Part shown: positions 45,940 through 56,494 of the stretch, in pieces
Layout of the letters: each line of letters opens with the position of its first letter
Numbering within the stretch: position 1 is the stretch's first letter
DNA from: Xanthomonas rydalmerensis
GTDB lineage: Bacteria > Pseudomonadota > Gammaproteobacteria > Xanthomonadales > Xanthomonadaceae
Length of the DNA stretch: 64,000 nt
Assembly (NCBI RefSeq): GCF_033170385.1
Contig: NZ_CP126170.1
Coordinates: forward strand, 3,992,001-4,056,000
Reading direction: 5' to 3'
Program-made: the position numbers and the translations under genes
The notes under the pieces: generated by a model
Databases searched by the model: none
Told to the model about the DNA's origin: nothing
Seen by the model: the letters and a program-made list of their open reading frames with translations, nothing else

Positions 45940-46509
45940 ATGGCAACGATCGCGGTAGTGATGGTGGACGGCGTGGCGGACTGGGAAATCGGCATCATCC
46001 TGCCGGCGGCACGGGCCTGGTTCGGCGACGAGATCCAGATCGCCAGCATCGACGGCAAGCCGGTCGGCTCGATCGGCGGACTGGACCTCCACCCCACCTA
46101 CGCGCTGTCGGACCTGGCGCCGCTGGACGCCGACCTGTGGCTGCTGCCCGGCAGCGACCGCTGGCAGGCCGGCGAGATCCCGGGCCTGAGCGGGTTGTTG
46201 CAACAACGCCTGGAGGCTGGCCGCGGCGTGGCGGCGATCTGTGGCGCGACCCTGGCGCTGGCCTACGCCGGCCTGCTCGATACCCGCCCACACACGAGCA
46301 ATTCCGAGGTCTTCCTGCGCGAGCACGCCGGCGTCTATGCCGGCAGCGCGCACTACCAGGACCGCCGCGTAGTCAGCGCCGGCGGCCTGATCACCGCCCC
46401 CGGCACCAGCCCGGTCAGTTTCGCCGAGGAATGCCTGCGCCTGCTGCATCCCGAACGCGAGGCGCAGATCGCGCAGATGCGGCAGATGTTCGCCGCCGAG
46501 TTCGTGTAG
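45940..46509 (+). CDS. DJ-1/PfpI family protein
   Basis: A 189-residue protein of the DJ-1/PfpI fold. The nucleophile elbow is AAICGATLALA with Cys101, and Glu16 in DWEIGIIL is the residue that usually holds the Cys in its reactive state. GSDRWQAGEIPGLS is the segment facing the active site. Members act as glyoxalase III, chaperones or amidotransferase-like enzymes; the length and lack of an HPG-type His make an assignment impossible. A ribosome site (AGGCAA, weak) precedes ATG 45940. Confidence 0.87.
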   Translation: MATIAVVMVDGVADWEIGIILPAARAWFGDEIQIASIDGKPVGSIGGLDLHPTYALSDLAPLDADLWLLPGSDRWQAGEIPGLSGLLQQRLEAGRGVAAICGATLALAYAGLLDTRPHTSNSEVFLREHAGVYAGSAHYQDRRVVSAGGLITAPGTSPVSFAEECLRLLHPEREAQIAQMRQMFAAEFV

Positions 46510-46684
46510 CGCGACCAGTGCCACCTGTCATGCAGACGGCGGCCGTGCCGCATGACTACACTTGTCGCCACACCCTGCAGTACGCCATCGGCGGCTGAGC
46601 GCGACGTCGCGGTCGCGCCATGGCGCGGCGCCTGTCCCAGGTGCGCCGGCAGGGTGCTTCCACGACTTCGACAGGAGAGGCTGC

Positions 46685-47917
46685 ATGCGCGGATGGATGG
46701 CGCGTTGTTTGTTTTCGCTGGCGCTTGCCGGTGCCACCGCCAGTGCCACCGGCATGTCCGCCACGCCGACGCCGACCCGGGTTGCGATCCTGGGCGTGGA
46801 GCACGCCGCACAACTGGTCTCCGAACGCGACCAGCCGGGGGTGCTCGCGGCATTCCTGGAGCAACTCGCGCCGGACGCGGTGTGTATCGAACGCCCGCCG
46901 GAGCAGGCGGCACGCGGCGATTACTACGAGTACACCTACGAGGTGCAGGGCGTGATCCTGCCCTACGCCGCGACGCACGCGGTGGCCGTGTGCCCGATCG
47001 ACTGGATGCCGCCGGTGGAGGACGCCAGACTCGGCTTCGGCATGGATCTGGACACCCCGCTGGAACTCCGCCGTGAGCAGGGTTTCCAGGGCTTCCTGGC
47101 GTTCCCCGACAAGGCCGCCCTGCAACGCGACTTCTTCGCGGCGGATGCGGCCGAGAACCTGGCCGCGGTGCAGAAGTGGGCGCAGACCCCGGCGCCGCGC
47201 GCCGACCAGGACCTGCCACGGCGCCTGTACCTGTACCGCACCTTCCTGCAGGCCCAGCGCATCCGCGCCGCGGCGCTGGCGCATCCAGGCAAGACCGTGC
47301 TGGTGGTGGTCGGCTACTTCCACAAGCCGGACCTCGAAGCGATCCTCGCGCACGATCCGGCGATCGCGCTGGTACAGCCGTCGACGCTGGGTCGGCCCAC
47401 GGCGGACGCGGTCGAGCGCGCCACCACCGCGACGCAGCGCGCGGCGATCCTGGCCTTCAACCTGCTCGGCGCCCAGGCCGACACCGGCAACGTCGACTGG
47501 GCCTGGATGACGCACGTTCTGGATACATACGCGACCGAGGCGCCGGCCGCCGAAACGGCGCTGTTGCGGACCCGCCTGGCCCTGCTGCGCGGCCAGATCG
47601 CACCGGCCGAGGCGCGGCGCCGCTACGCGCGGCTCGCCGAGGAAACCCCGGCCGCGTTGGCGTTCGGCTGGACCGGCGTGCAGGACCGCACGCGCGTGGA
47701 TTCGTTCTTCGACCCCTTCGGCAACCTGACGGTTCGCCAGCGCGCGACGCTGGAACTGGCACGGACCGACTACGCGCTCGGCCGCAATCGCGACGGCGAG
47801 GCGGCGATCGCACGACTCAAGGCCGACCTGTCGCCGCGCAAGGCCCTGCAGCTTTCCGGCTACGCGGCACGGCTGCTGCCCGCCACCGGCAAGGGCACCG
47901 CGGGCATCACCAAATAA
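46685..47917 (+). CDS. Exported hypothetical protein with TraB/ChaN-like motifs
   Basis: A 410-residue protein with a signal peptide (to about Ala21). The first strand RVAILGVEHAAQLV contains G-x-E-H and the later VLVVVGYFHKPDLEAIL contains G-Y-x-H, spaced as in TraB/ChaN or DUF5694-type proteins, which pair two such motifs at a metal or haem site. The central part is rich in Glu and Arg (IERPPEQAARGDYYEYTYE). The C-terminal 120 residues are helical, possibly TPR-like. The family assignment is weak and the function unknown. ATG 46685 is chosen since MRGWMARCLFSLALAG makes a proper signal sequence. Confidence 0.6.
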   Translation: MRGWMARCLFSLALAGATASATGMSATPTPTRVAILGVEHAAQLVSERDQPGVLAAFLEQLAPDAVCIERPPEQAARGDYYEYTYEVQGVILPYAATHAVAVCPIDWMPPVEDARLGFGMDLDTPLELRREQGFQGFLAFPDKAALQRDFFAADAAENLAAVQKWAQTPAPRADQDLPRRLYLYRTFLQAQRIRAAALAHPGKTVLVVVGYFHKPDLEAILAHDPAIALVQPSTLGRPTADAVERATTATQRAAILAFNLLGAQADTGNVDWAWMTHVLDTYATEAPAAETALLRTRLALLRGQIAPAEARRRYARLAEETPAALAFGWTGVQDRTRVDSFFDPFGNLTVRQRATLELARTDYALGRNRDGEAAIARLKADLSPRKALQLSGYAARLLPATGKGTAGITK

Positions 47918-48032
47918 GCAGATGATGGCGGGCGGCCGGACGCACGCCGGCGCCGCGCCCATCGAGGATCGGTCTCGCTCTTTGAGAGAGGGCTGTGGCT
48001 TGATGCAGCCGAATTCAGTTCGGAGACGCAGC

Positions 48033-48773
48033 ATGTCACTCGCCGAGTTCGCAGGTCGCTACAGCAACATCGCCGGCGTCATCGCCGCCGCCGGCGCGCT
48101 TCCCATGTTCTTCCTCAAATGGAGGACGGGCTTTCTCGGTCTCTCCGTGAAACGCACGCAACGCCTTTATGCGCTTTCGCTGGGCGGCGCTTGGCGGCAT
48201 GCGGATGCGGCCGCCTTGCAGATCGCGGTCGGCAATGCCATTGGCGGCAATCTCGACGGCGACGACATCAGAATCGCGTTGGAGCGCAGCAATGCAGTCC
48301 GGGTGCTGACTTACTGCAAGATGGCCAAGGGCATGATTGGCGTGTCGAACGACAAGTCGCGCTTCGTGCCCAAAGGAAATTGGAAATCAGCCGGAAGCTA
48401 TCGAAAAGCGGCCATCGCGCTGTACGTGGCCGCATTCGCCCCCTGGTTGCTTGCACCTGCCGCCTTCAATCTCTTTGAGCCATCCAAACAAATTGCCGGT
48501 GGGATCGCGCTGGCGATGTTGCTATTGACCCCCGTTCTGGCATGGCTCTCCGCGTGTGCGGAAGCTGCTTACCGGCTCACAAGCGACTTCGATCAGAAGT
48601 ACCCCAGGCTTCAGCCGCTCCCGGCCAGCAAAGGACGGACACGGGCAGCCCGCACGAAGCGTACAGGCGCGCCGCAGCCGAGCGCCGGTCGGCCGCGGCG
48701 CAGCCTCCGCGTTGAGGCTCAGGCTTCCAGCCCGATCGGACAGCTCACCCCGGTACCGCCGAGGCCGCAGTAG
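48033..48773 (+). CDS. Hypothetical membrane protein, 246 residues
   Basis: I do not recognise the family. From ATG 48033 (CGGAGA upstream) the protein starts [24 protein letters not shown] with a first hydrophobic stretch. A soluble part ([26 protein letters not shown]) is followed by two more helices (about 131-150 and 158-175) and a basic tail. The region has clearly lower GC and more A/T-rich codons than its neighbours. Its 3' end overlaps the msrA 3' end on the other strand by 55 bases, so the true stop could be earlier in an ancestral form. Confidence 0.5.
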   Translation: MSLAEFAGRYSNIAGVIAAAGALPMFFLKWRTGFLGLSVKRTQRLYALSLGGAWRHADAAALQIAVGNAIGGNLDGDDIRIALERSNAVRVLTYCKMAKGMIGVSNDKSRFVPKGNWKSAGSYRKAAIALYVAAFAPWLLAPAAFNLFEPSKQIAGGIALAMLLLTPVLAWLSACAEAAYRLTSDFDQKYPRLQPLPASKGRTRAARTKRTGAPQPSAGRPRRSLRVEAQASSPIGQLTPVPPRPQ

Positions 48774-49369
48774 CCGCCCGGGTTCTTGGCCAGATATTGC
48801 TGGTGCTCGTCCTCGGCGTAGTAGAACGGCGGCGCCGGGAAGCGGATCTCGGTGGTGATGGCGCCGTAGCCGGCGGCGTCCAGGCGCTGCTGGTAGGCGT
48901 CGCGGCTGGCCAGCGCGGCGTCGTACTGGGCCTGGGTGGTGCAGTAGATCGCCGAGCGGTACTGGGTGCCGGTGTCGTTGCCCTGGCGCATGCCCTGGGT
49001 CGGGTCGTGGCTCTCCCAGAAGGTCTGCAGCAACTGCTCGAAGCGCACGGCCTGCGGATCGAACGCCACCAGCACCGCCTCGGTGTGGCCGGTCTGGCCG
49101 GAGCACACTTCGCGATAGGTGGCATTGGGCGTCTCGCCGCCGGCGTAGCCGACCGCGGTGCTGAACACGCCCGGCAGCGACCAGAACTTGCGTTCGGCGC
49201 CCCAGAAACAGCCCAGACCGAACTGCACCTGCTCCAGCCCGGCGAAGGCGTCGCGCAACGGATGGCCATTGACGAAGTGACGGTTGTGCAGCGGCAGCGG
49301 CTGCGCGCGTCCCGGCAGGCTCTCGCCCGGACGCGGCAGACGCTGCTTGAAGGCACCGATTCCCAACAT
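48719..49369 (-). CDS. msrA: Peptide methionine (S)-S-oxide reductase
   Basis: A 216-residue MsrA, repairing methionine S-sulfoxide in proteins. The active site GCFWG is at 53-57 (Cys54), and [20 protein letters not shown] near the end carries the resolving Cys, with one more Cys in GVSCPIG. The N-terminal 45 residues ([18 protein letters not shown]) are the extension seen in proteobacterial MsrA. ATG 49369 fits the conserved MLGIGAFK start. It follows the minus-strand DUF2007 gene after a strong inverted repeat. Confidence 0.95.
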   Translation of the reverse strand: MLGIGAFKQRLPRPGESLPGRAQPLPLHNRHFVNGHPLRDAFAGLEQVQFGLGCFWGAERKFWSLPGVFSTAVGYAGGETPNATYREVCSGQTGHTEAVLVAFDPQAVRFEQLLQTFWESHDPTQGMRQGNDTGTQYRSAIYCTTQAQYDAALASRDAYQQRLDAAGYGAITTEIRFPAPPFYYAEDEHQQYLAKNPGGYCGLGGTGVSCPIGLEA

Positions 49370-49432
49370 GGCACGGACTCCTGGCAGCGACGGCGATGCC
49401 TTGTGGATGGCGCTGCCTGATGGCCGTTTCAA

Positions 49433-49513
49433 GGCCGGGATTGGGGAATCGGGATTGGGGATTGGCAAAAGCGGGATGCTGCCTTTGCGAATCCCCAATC
49501 CCCAATCCCGGCC
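49433..49513. repeat. Inverted repeat of GGGATT units between DUF2007 gene and msrA
   Basis: GGCCGGGATTGGGGA (49433-49447) pairs with TCCCCAATCCCGGCC (49499-49513); inside, GGGATTGGGGATT (49451-49463) pairs with AATCCCCAATCCC (49490-49502), and GCAAA with TTTGC. Several registers are possible. The unit GGGATT recurs at 6190-6220, 6600-6620 and 52004-52022. It may end transcription from the DUF2007 gene. Confidence 0.8.
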
Positions 49514-49519
49514 CCCAAC

Positions 49520-49747
49520 CTACATCGCCCGCGTCACCTGCCCGCCCAGGCCTAAGGCCATCAGCACTTCCTGGGCCTTTTCCAGCAGTTCGTCGGCCAC
49601 GCAGACCTGGACCACGCCGAACGGCAGTTCGCCCGCGCCGCCGAGCAGGGCCTCGCCGAACACGAAGGCGGTGATGCCGGCGTCCTCCAGCGCATGCTTG
49701 GCCAGATGCGCATCGATCAGGTGCTGGGCACGGTAGGCGATCTGCAT
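49520..49747 (-). CDS. DUF2007 family small protein
   Basis: A 75-residue protein of the DUF2007 type (putative signal-transducing protein): an alpha-beta fold with [25 protein letters not shown], then [27 protein letters not shown] and a C-terminal helix. The role is not known. It is transcribed toward msrA but separated from it by the inverted repeat. ATG 49747 is preceded by GAGGAG. The 180 bases between it and the glnS control region contain no supported gene. Confidence 0.75.
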   Translation of the reverse strand: MQIAYRAQHLIDAHLAKHALEDAGITAFVFGEALLGGAGELPFGVVQVCVADELLEKAQEVLMALGLGGQVTRAM

Positions 49748-49930
49748 GATCGGCTCCTCAGCCGTGTACGGCGACGTTGGCGACTTCGAGCGAGGCGCAG
49801 CGCATGCCCGGGGACGGGCGCTTGGCGCCGATGGCGAGGCAGGGCAAGGGCATGGCGCGTTCTCGCAGTGGAAGATCGGCAGAGTACGCCGTGGACGCAG
49901 GTCGCAGCCAGCCGACAGAAGCCCCTGTGC

Positions 49931-50000
49931 GTCAACAAACATCGACATAGGGTCAACGATTGTTGACCCGAGTAGACTGTTGCGCACCCAATTTGTTGAC
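49931..50000 (+). promoter_or_regulatory. Nested GTCAAC inverted repeats in front of glnS
   Basis: Four GTCAAC half-sites stand in the 70 bases before glnS: GTCAACAAA (49931-49939) and its exact complement TTTGTTGAC (49992-50000) form an outer pair, and GGGTCAAC-GATT-GTTGACCC (49950-49969) a perfect inner pair. A -35-like TTGACC (49963-49968) is inside the inner repeat. The arrangement looks like an operator for a dimeric or tetrameric repressor, or an RNA fold in the leader; no factor is assigned. Confidence 0.6.
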
Positions 50001-50006
50001 GCGCGC

Positions 50007-51761
<1,755 letters not shown>

Positions 51762-51904
51762 GGCGTTGCTGCGCGTGTGGTCCTCACGGCCGCACGCGTC
51801 AGCGCACGCCATCGCCTGCAATGAGTCAGCGCCGGCCACGACCGGCGCACGGTATGCGCCGCCACATCGCCAGGCGCACCGCAACCGACCCGCTCGACGC
51901 GTCC

Positions 51905-51972
51905 GTAGGAGCGGCTTCAGCCGCGACAAGGCGTTACCGCGAATGCCCGGTCGCGGCTGAAGCCGCTCCTAC
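51905..51972. repeat. REP-like palindrome pair
   Basis: GTAGGAGCGGCTTCAGCCGC at the left and GCGGCTGAAGCCGCTCCTAC at the right, around AAGGCGTTACCGCGAATGCC. Both outer ends carry the full CTCCTAC site and are unoccupied. It lies in the 304-base gap between glnS and the AraC gene, which shows no gene but has CCCCAAT runs at 52009-52020. Confidence 0.93.
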
Positions 51973-52065
51973 AACGGCGGTGCCCGCATCGGGATCTTGC
52001 AAAAAACCCCAATCCCCAATCTCAGCCCTTCCCCTCACAACTACCCGCGCGCTAGCGTAACGGGC

Positions 52066-52842
52066 ATGTCCCCCGCCGCCTCCCTCAGCCTGCGCAGCTA
52101 CGGCCGCGACGGCGCCGCTCATCAGCATGGCCACGTGCAGCTGGTGCTGCCGCTGCACGGCACGCTGGAACTGGAAGTGGACGGCCGCGGCGGCTATCTG
52201 GACCGCTTCCGCGCCGCGGTGGTCGCGCCGCAGACCCGGCATGCGCAGTCCGCGCTGGACGCAAACCGCTTCCTGATCGTCGATTGCGCCACCGATGCGT
52301 TCGGCGACGATGCGCTGGAACGCCTGCGGCGACAGCCCTTTCTCGACCTGCCCCCGCCCTTGCAGGACCTGCTCGCCGCGCAGGCGCCGTATCCCGACCT
52401 CGACCTCACCCATGCTCGCGCCGGCGCAGCCGTGCTGGCCTGGCTGCAGGCGGACACCGCACCCCGTGGCTGGCAGCGGCTGCAGGCGCTGTGCCGACGC
52501 GTCGAGGCCGCGCCCGGCCAGGACTGGCCGGTGCGGCGCATGGCGCAGCTGGCGCACCTGAGCCCGAGCCGCCTGCACGCGCTGTTTCGCGCCGCGCTGG
52601 GGCGTACGCCGCAGGACTGGGTGGCGGCACGCCGGCTGGACTGGGTGCGCCAGCAACTGGCGCACGGTACTCGGCCGATCGCCACAATCGCCCAGGACAG
52701 CGGCTATGCCGACCAGAGCGCGCTGACCCACGCGCTGAAGCGCAGCACCGGGCAGACGCCGGCCGCCTACCGCCGCCGTCATCGTCCAGCACCAGGACAG
52801 GAGTCTGGGACAAGCCGGCGCCCGCCGCTGGCGGCATGCTGA
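52066..52842 (+). CDS. AraC-family transcriptional regulator
   Basis: A 258-residue protein with an N-terminal cupin-like sensor (about 10-100, HQHGHVQLVLPLHGTLELEV) and a C-terminal double HTH (about 145-240). The first HTH is VRRMAQLAHLSPSRLHALFRAALG and the second IATIAQDSGYADQSALTHALKRSTG, ending in the conserved TPAAYRRR. The EamA transporter gene starts 30 bases downstream and may be its target. Confidence 0.92.
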   Translation: MSPAASLSLRSYGRDGAAHQHGHVQLVLPLHGTLELEVDGRGGYLDRFRAAVVAPQTRHAQSALDANRFLIVDCATDAFGDDALERLRRQPFLDLPPPLQDLLAAQAPYPDLDLTHARAGAAVLAWLQADTAPRGWQRLQALCRRVEAAPGQDWPVRRMAQLAHLSPSRLHALFRAALGRTPQDWVAARRLDWVRQQLAHGTRPIATIAQDSGYADQSALTHALKRSTGQTPAAYRRRHRPAPGQESGTSRRPPLAAC

Positions 52843-52872
52843 GCCGACACCGCAGCAACGGAACCGGAACGC

Positions 52873-53832
52873 ATGCGCGAACGTCTATGGGCAGGGGTCG
52901 GCAGCGGCATGGCCGCGGGCGCGCTGTGGGGACTGGTGTTCCTGGTGCCGCAACTGCTGAGCGCCTTCTCGCCGCTGCAACTGGCGGTCTCGCGCTACCT
53001 GGCCTATGGCGCCATCGCCGCCCTGGTGCTGCTGCCGCGCTGGCGCACCGCGACCGCGCCGCTGGGTGCCGCCGAATGGTGGGCGCTGCTGCGCCTGAGC
53101 CTGCTCGGCAACATCGTCTACTACGTGCTGCTGGGCAGCGCCGTGCAGTGGGCCGGCGGCGCCGCCACCGCGCTGATCATCGGCCTGTTGCCGGCGGCGG
53201 TCACCGTGATCGGCTCGCGCGCGGCCGGCGCAGTGCGGTTGCGCCGGCTCGCCGCGCCCTGCGCGCTGTGCGTGCTCGGCGTGGCGCTGGTCGCGGCGCA
53301 GACCCTGGCCGTCGCACGGCCGCATATTCCGGCCAGCCTCGGCCTGCGCGCGGCCGGGTTGGCGTGCGCGGTCGGCGCGCTGGCGTGCTGGACCGCCTAT
53401 TCGATCAAGAACGCGCGCTGGCTGCGGCGACGCCCGGACCTGTCCGGCCGCGACTGGTCGCTGCTGACCGGCGTGGTCACCGGCGCGCTGGCCCTGGTAC
53501 TGGCGCTGCCGGCCTTCGCCCTGGCCGACACGACACATGCCGGCCCCGACTGGATGCGCTTCTGGGGCCTGGCGCTGGTGCTGGCGCTGTTCGCCTCGGT
53601 GATCGGCAACGCCTGCTGGAACCACGCCAGCCGGCTGCTGCCGCTGACCCTGGTCGGGCAGATGATCGTGTTCGAGACGGTCTTCGCGCTGCTGTACGGC
53701 TTCCTGTGGGAGCAGCGCTGGCCGAACCCGCTGGAACTGCTGGCGATCGCCTGCCTGCTCGGCGGCGTGCTGTGGTGCACCCTGGTGCATGCGCGGCCGC
53801 AATCCCCTGCGCACGAAGCCAAGCCCGGTTAA
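52873..53832 (+). CDS. EamA/DMT-family transporter
   Basis: A 319-residue protein with ten hydrophobic segments and two EamA repeats, in the drug/metabolite transporter superfamily. First repeat: AAGALWGLVFLVPQLLSAFSP to LGVALVAAQTL. Second: GLACAVGALACWTAYSIKNA to CLLGGVLWCTLVHA. It probably exports an amino acid or a toxic metabolite. It stands directly after an AraC regulator in the same direction. Confidence 0.9.
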   Translation: MRERLWAGVGSGMAAGALWGLVFLVPQLLSAFSPLQLAVSRYLAYGAIAALVLLPRWRTATAPLGAAEWWALLRLSLLGNIVYYVLLGSAVQWAGGAATALIIGLLPAAVTVIGSRAAGAVRLRRLAAPCALCVLGVALVAAQTLAVARPHIPASLGLRAAGLACAVGALACWTAYSIKNARWLRRRPDLSGRDWSLLTGVVTGALALVLALPAFALADTTHAGPDWMRFWGLALVLALFASVIGNACWNHASRLLPLTLVGQMIVFETVFALLYGFLWEQRWPNPLELLAIACLLGGVLWCTLVHARPQSPAHEAKPG

Positions 53833-53879
53833 GCCACGCCGCCTAGACTGGCGCAGGTCCTCCCCACGGGAATCGCGCC

Positions 53880-54260
53880 ATGCACACCGTCCTGCGCCGT
53901 AGCTGCCCCGCCCTCGCCCTGACCATCGCACTCGCCGGCTGCGCCTCCTCCACCGCCTCGTCCGGCGCGGCCCCGGATTCAGCCGCCACCGCCAGCGCAC
54001 CGGCAACGACCGGCAAGTGCGACGCGGTCCCCGACCACGCCTACGACCTGCCGGCCGGGCGCTTCGATGAGGTAGCGCAGCAACTGGCCCACGCCACCGG
54101 CTGCATGGTCGTGTACCGCGACCCCAGCCTCGCGTCGCTGCCGGTCAACGCGGTGAAGGGACAAGTCAGCATCCGCCAGGCGCTGCACCAGGCACTGGAC
54201 GGCACCGCGTTGCGGATCGCACAGGACAGCGCAGACGCGATGACCGTCGTGCGCCGCTGA
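53880..54260 (+). CDS. Lipoprotein with STN-like domain
   Basis: A 126-residue lipoprotein (lipobox IALAGC, Cys21), a Ser/Ala-rich linker and a C-terminal domain (about 50-125): YDLPAGRFDEVAQQLAHATGCMVVYRDPSLASLPVNAVKGQVSIRQ reads like a secretin/TonB short N-terminal (STN) domain, as found in TonB-dependent receptors and secretins. Here it stands alone. It may bind a partner in the periplasm. No transporter gene is next to it. Confidence 0.78.
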   Translation: MHTVLRRSCPALALTIALAGCASSTASSGAAPDSAATASAPATTGKCDAVPDHAYDLPAGRFDEVAQQLAHATGCMVVYRDPSLASLPVNAVKGQVSIRQALHQALDGTALRIAQDSADAMTVVRR

Positions 54261-54319
54261 CCCGGCGGCGGCGCGGTGGGTTGCTACCATGGCCGCACTC
54301 CACCGCACGGAAGGTCGCC

Positions 54320-54727
54320 ATGCCCCGCCATTTCGCGTCGTTGCTGTGTTCCCTGTGCCTGATCGCCGGCATGTTGCTGTCCAGCGCCTGCGCGCGCAGC
54401 GAAACCGCCAAACCGTCGGAACCGGCGCCGGCACCCACGGCGTCCGCGCCAGGCCTGCCGATCAAGGTCGACAGCAGTTGCCGCACCGATGCCGACTGCA
54501 CCGTCAAGAACGTCGGCAACTGCTGCGGCGCGATGCCGGCGTGCGTCAACCGCGACAGCCCCACCGATCCACAGGGGGTGATGGCGCAGTGCCAGGCCAG
54601 CGGGCGCATGAGCGTGTGCGGCTCGCGCGCCATCGCCGGCTGCTCCTGCGTGGCCGGGCAATGCAGCGCGCGCCCCGCGCAAGCCGATACACTGCGCGCC
54701 CCCCAGCCTGCCGAACCCGTCCGCTGA
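54320..54727 (+). CDS. Cys-rich lipoprotein
   Basis: A 135-residue protein with signal peptide and lipobox LLSSAC (Cys24). The mature part (about 50-118) has ten Cys in a pattern such as SSCRTDADCTVKNVGNCCG, PACVN, VCGSRAIAGCSCVAGQC, typical of a small disulfide-knotted domain. The function is not known. GGAAGG precedes ATG 54320. Its TGA shares one base with the next start (TGATG). Confidence 0.75.
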   Translation: MPRHFASLLCSLCLIAGMLLSSACARSETAKPSEPAPAPTASAPGLPIKVDSSCRTDADCTVKNVGNCCGAMPACVNRDSPTDPQGVMAQCQASGRMSVCGSRAIAGCSCVAGQCSARPAQADTLRAPQPAEPVR

Positions 54728-55287
54728 TGCTCTACGCGCAAGTCCACCTCACCCTGCCCGCCTGGATCCACGAAGCGGTCGATCCGCAGGCCGTCTACGC
54801 CAGCGACGCCGACAAGGTGGCGCTGGCGGTGGAACTGTCGCGACTGAACGTGGACGCCGGCAGCGGCGGCCCGTTCGGTGCGGCGGTGTTCGGCCCGGAC
54901 CACCGCATCATCGCCGTCGGCGTGAACCGGGTGGTGCCGCAGACCACCTCGCTCGCGCATGCCGAGAACATGGCCTACATGCTGGCCCAGCAGCGCCTGC
55001 AGACCCCGCGCTTGAACGCGGTGCTGTCGCCGGTGACCCTGGCCACCTCCTCGCAGCCGTGCTGCCAGTGCTACGGCGCGACCATCTGGGCCGGCATCGA
55101 CCGCCTGCTGATCGGCGCCAGCGCCGAGGACGTGATGGCGCTGACCCCGTTCGACGAAGGCCCGCTGCCGGCCGACTGGGTCGGCGAACTGCAGCGCCGC
55201 GGCATCGAGGTGGTGCGCGGCCTGCACCGCGACGCCGCCTGCGCGGTGCTGCGCCGCTACGGCGAACTCGACAGCCCCCGCTACTGA
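54727..55287 (+). CDS. Cytidine/deoxycytidylate deaminase family protein
   Basis: A 186-residue zinc-dependent deaminase. The zinc motif is H-A-E (78-80, LAHAENMAY) and P-C-C-Q-C (111-115) with ligands Cys112 and Cys115. The spacing of over 30 residues and the length are like those of guanine- or nucleoside-deaminases of the cytidine deaminase superfamily. The substrate is unclear; GPFGAAVFGPDHRIIAVG fits the TadA/guanine deaminase branch. It is coupled to the lipoprotein gene upstream. Confidence 0.88.
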   Translation: MLYAQVHLTLPAWIHEAVDPQAVYASDADKVALAVELSRLNVDAGSGGPFGAAVFGPDHRIIAVGVNRVVPQTTSLAHAENMAYMLAQQRLQTPRLNAVLSPVTLATSSQPCCQCYGATIWAGIDRLLIGASAEDVMALTPFDEGPLPADWVGELQRRGIEVVRGLHRDAACAVLRRYGELDSPRY

Positions 55288-55309
55288 CGCCGCCGGCGAA
55301 GGCTTGCCC

Positions 55310-56374
55310 ATGTCCCCCGAGAACGGCCCGCTGGTCCATGGCCTGTTGTGCTACTGCCGGCCCGGCTTCGAACCCGAACTGGCGGGCGAGCTCAACGCCC
55401 GCGCGGGCGAGGCCGGGCTGGCCGCCTACGCGCGCACCGAGCGCAACAGCGGCTATGCGTTGCTGCTCGCCGACACCGCGGTGCCGGCGCAGGCGCTGCC
55501 CTGGCGCGGGCTGATCTTCGCCCGGCAGAAGCTGCACCTGCTGGCCGAACTGCGCGAACTGCCGGCCAGCGACCGCATCGCACCGATCCTGCAGGCGCTG
55601 GCCGGGCAGCCGCGCTTCGGCGACCTGTGGGTCGAACATCCGGACTCGGACGCCGGCAAGCCGCTGTCGGGCCTGGCGCGTAGCTTCGGCAACGCGCTGC
55701 GACCCGCCCTGCGCAAGGCCGGCCTGCTCAGCGACAAGCCGCAGCCGCGGCTGCCGCGCCTGCACGTCTGCTTCGTGACCGGCACCCACGCCCTGCTCGC
55801 GGTGGCCGACAGCGAGGACAGCGCGCCGTGGCCGCTGGGCATTCCGCGCCTGAAGCTGTTGCCGGAGGCCCCCTCGCGCTCGGCACTGAAACTGGAGGAA
55901 GCGCTGCTGGCACTGCTGACCCCGCACGAGCGCGAGACGCTGCTGCGCCCGGGCATGCGCGCCGCCGACCTCGGCGCCGCCCCCGGCGGCTGGACCTGGG
56001 TGCTGACCCGCCAGCACCTGCACGTGACCAGCGTGGACAACGGTCCGCTGCGCCAGCACGTGCTCGACAGCGGCCTGGTCGACCACCTGCGCGCCGACGG
56101 CTTCCACTGGAAACCACCGCAACCATTGGACTGGATGGTCTGCGACATGGTCGAGCAACCGCGCCGTGTCGCCGAGCGCATGGCCACCTGGTTCCGCGAG
56201 GGCTGGTGCCGGCACGCGATCTTCAATCTGAAGCTGCCGATGAAGAAACGCTGGGATGAGACCCGGCTATGCCTGGACCTGTTCGCCGAACGCGCCGAGC
56301 GCCCGCTGCAGCTGCGCGCCAAGCAGCTCTACCACGACCGCGAAGAGATCACGGTGCTGGCGATACCGGGCTGA
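55310..56374 (+). CDS. rlmM: 23S rRNA (cytidine-2498 2'-O) methyltransferase
   Basis: A 354-residue RlmM: N-terminal THUMP-like part (HGLLCYCRPGFEPELAGEL) and a C-terminal SAM domain with DLGAAPGGWTWVL (about 224-236), the acidic VTSVDNGPL, and the catalytic tetrad segments CDMVEQP and FNLKLPMKKRW. It methylates the ribose of C2498 in 23S rRNA. ATG 55310 is chosen over TTG 55304. A REP palindrome follows the stop. Confidence 0.95.
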   Translation: MSPENGPLVHGLLCYCRPGFEPELAGELNARAGEAGLAAYARTERNSGYALLLADTAVPAQALPWRGLIFARQKLHLLAELRELPASDRIAPILQALAGQPRFGDLWVEHPDSDAGKPLSGLARSFGNALRPALRKAGLLSDKPQPRLPRLHVCFVTGTHALLAVADSEDSAPWPLGIPRLKLLPEAPSRSALKLEEALLALLTPHERETLLRPGMRAADLGAAPGGWTWVLTRQHLHVTSVDNGPLRQHVLDSGLVDHLRADGFHWKPPQPLDWMVCDMVEQPRRVAERMATWFREGWCRHAIFNLKLPMKKRWDETRLCLDLFAERAERPLQLRAKQLYHDREEITVLAIPG

Positions 56375-56402
56375 GCGGCGGCGCGTCCACATCCGGCGTT
56401 TC

Positions 56403-56468
56403 GTAGGCGCGGCTTTAGCCGCGATGGGCTTTCCCGATAACGCCCATCGCGGCTAAAGCCGCGCCTAC
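56403..56468. repeat. REP-like palindrome, GCGCC variant
   Basis: GTAGGCGCGGCTTTAGCCGC and its complement at the right around TTTCCCGATAACGCC. Here the outer arm ends CGCGCCTAC, so the CTCCT target of the IS is changed to CGCCT. Located between the convergent rlmM and oxidoreductase genes. Confidence 0.92.
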
Positions 56469-56494
56469 CAAGAGCGCATTGGCTCCGCTCGCCG

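Noticed and set aside
49758..49853. 31-codon minus-strand frame upstream of the DUF2007 gene ([16 protein letters not shown]...)
   Set aside because: Could be a leader peptide, but there is no stem-loop or codon run to suggest attenuation, and such short frames occur by chance.
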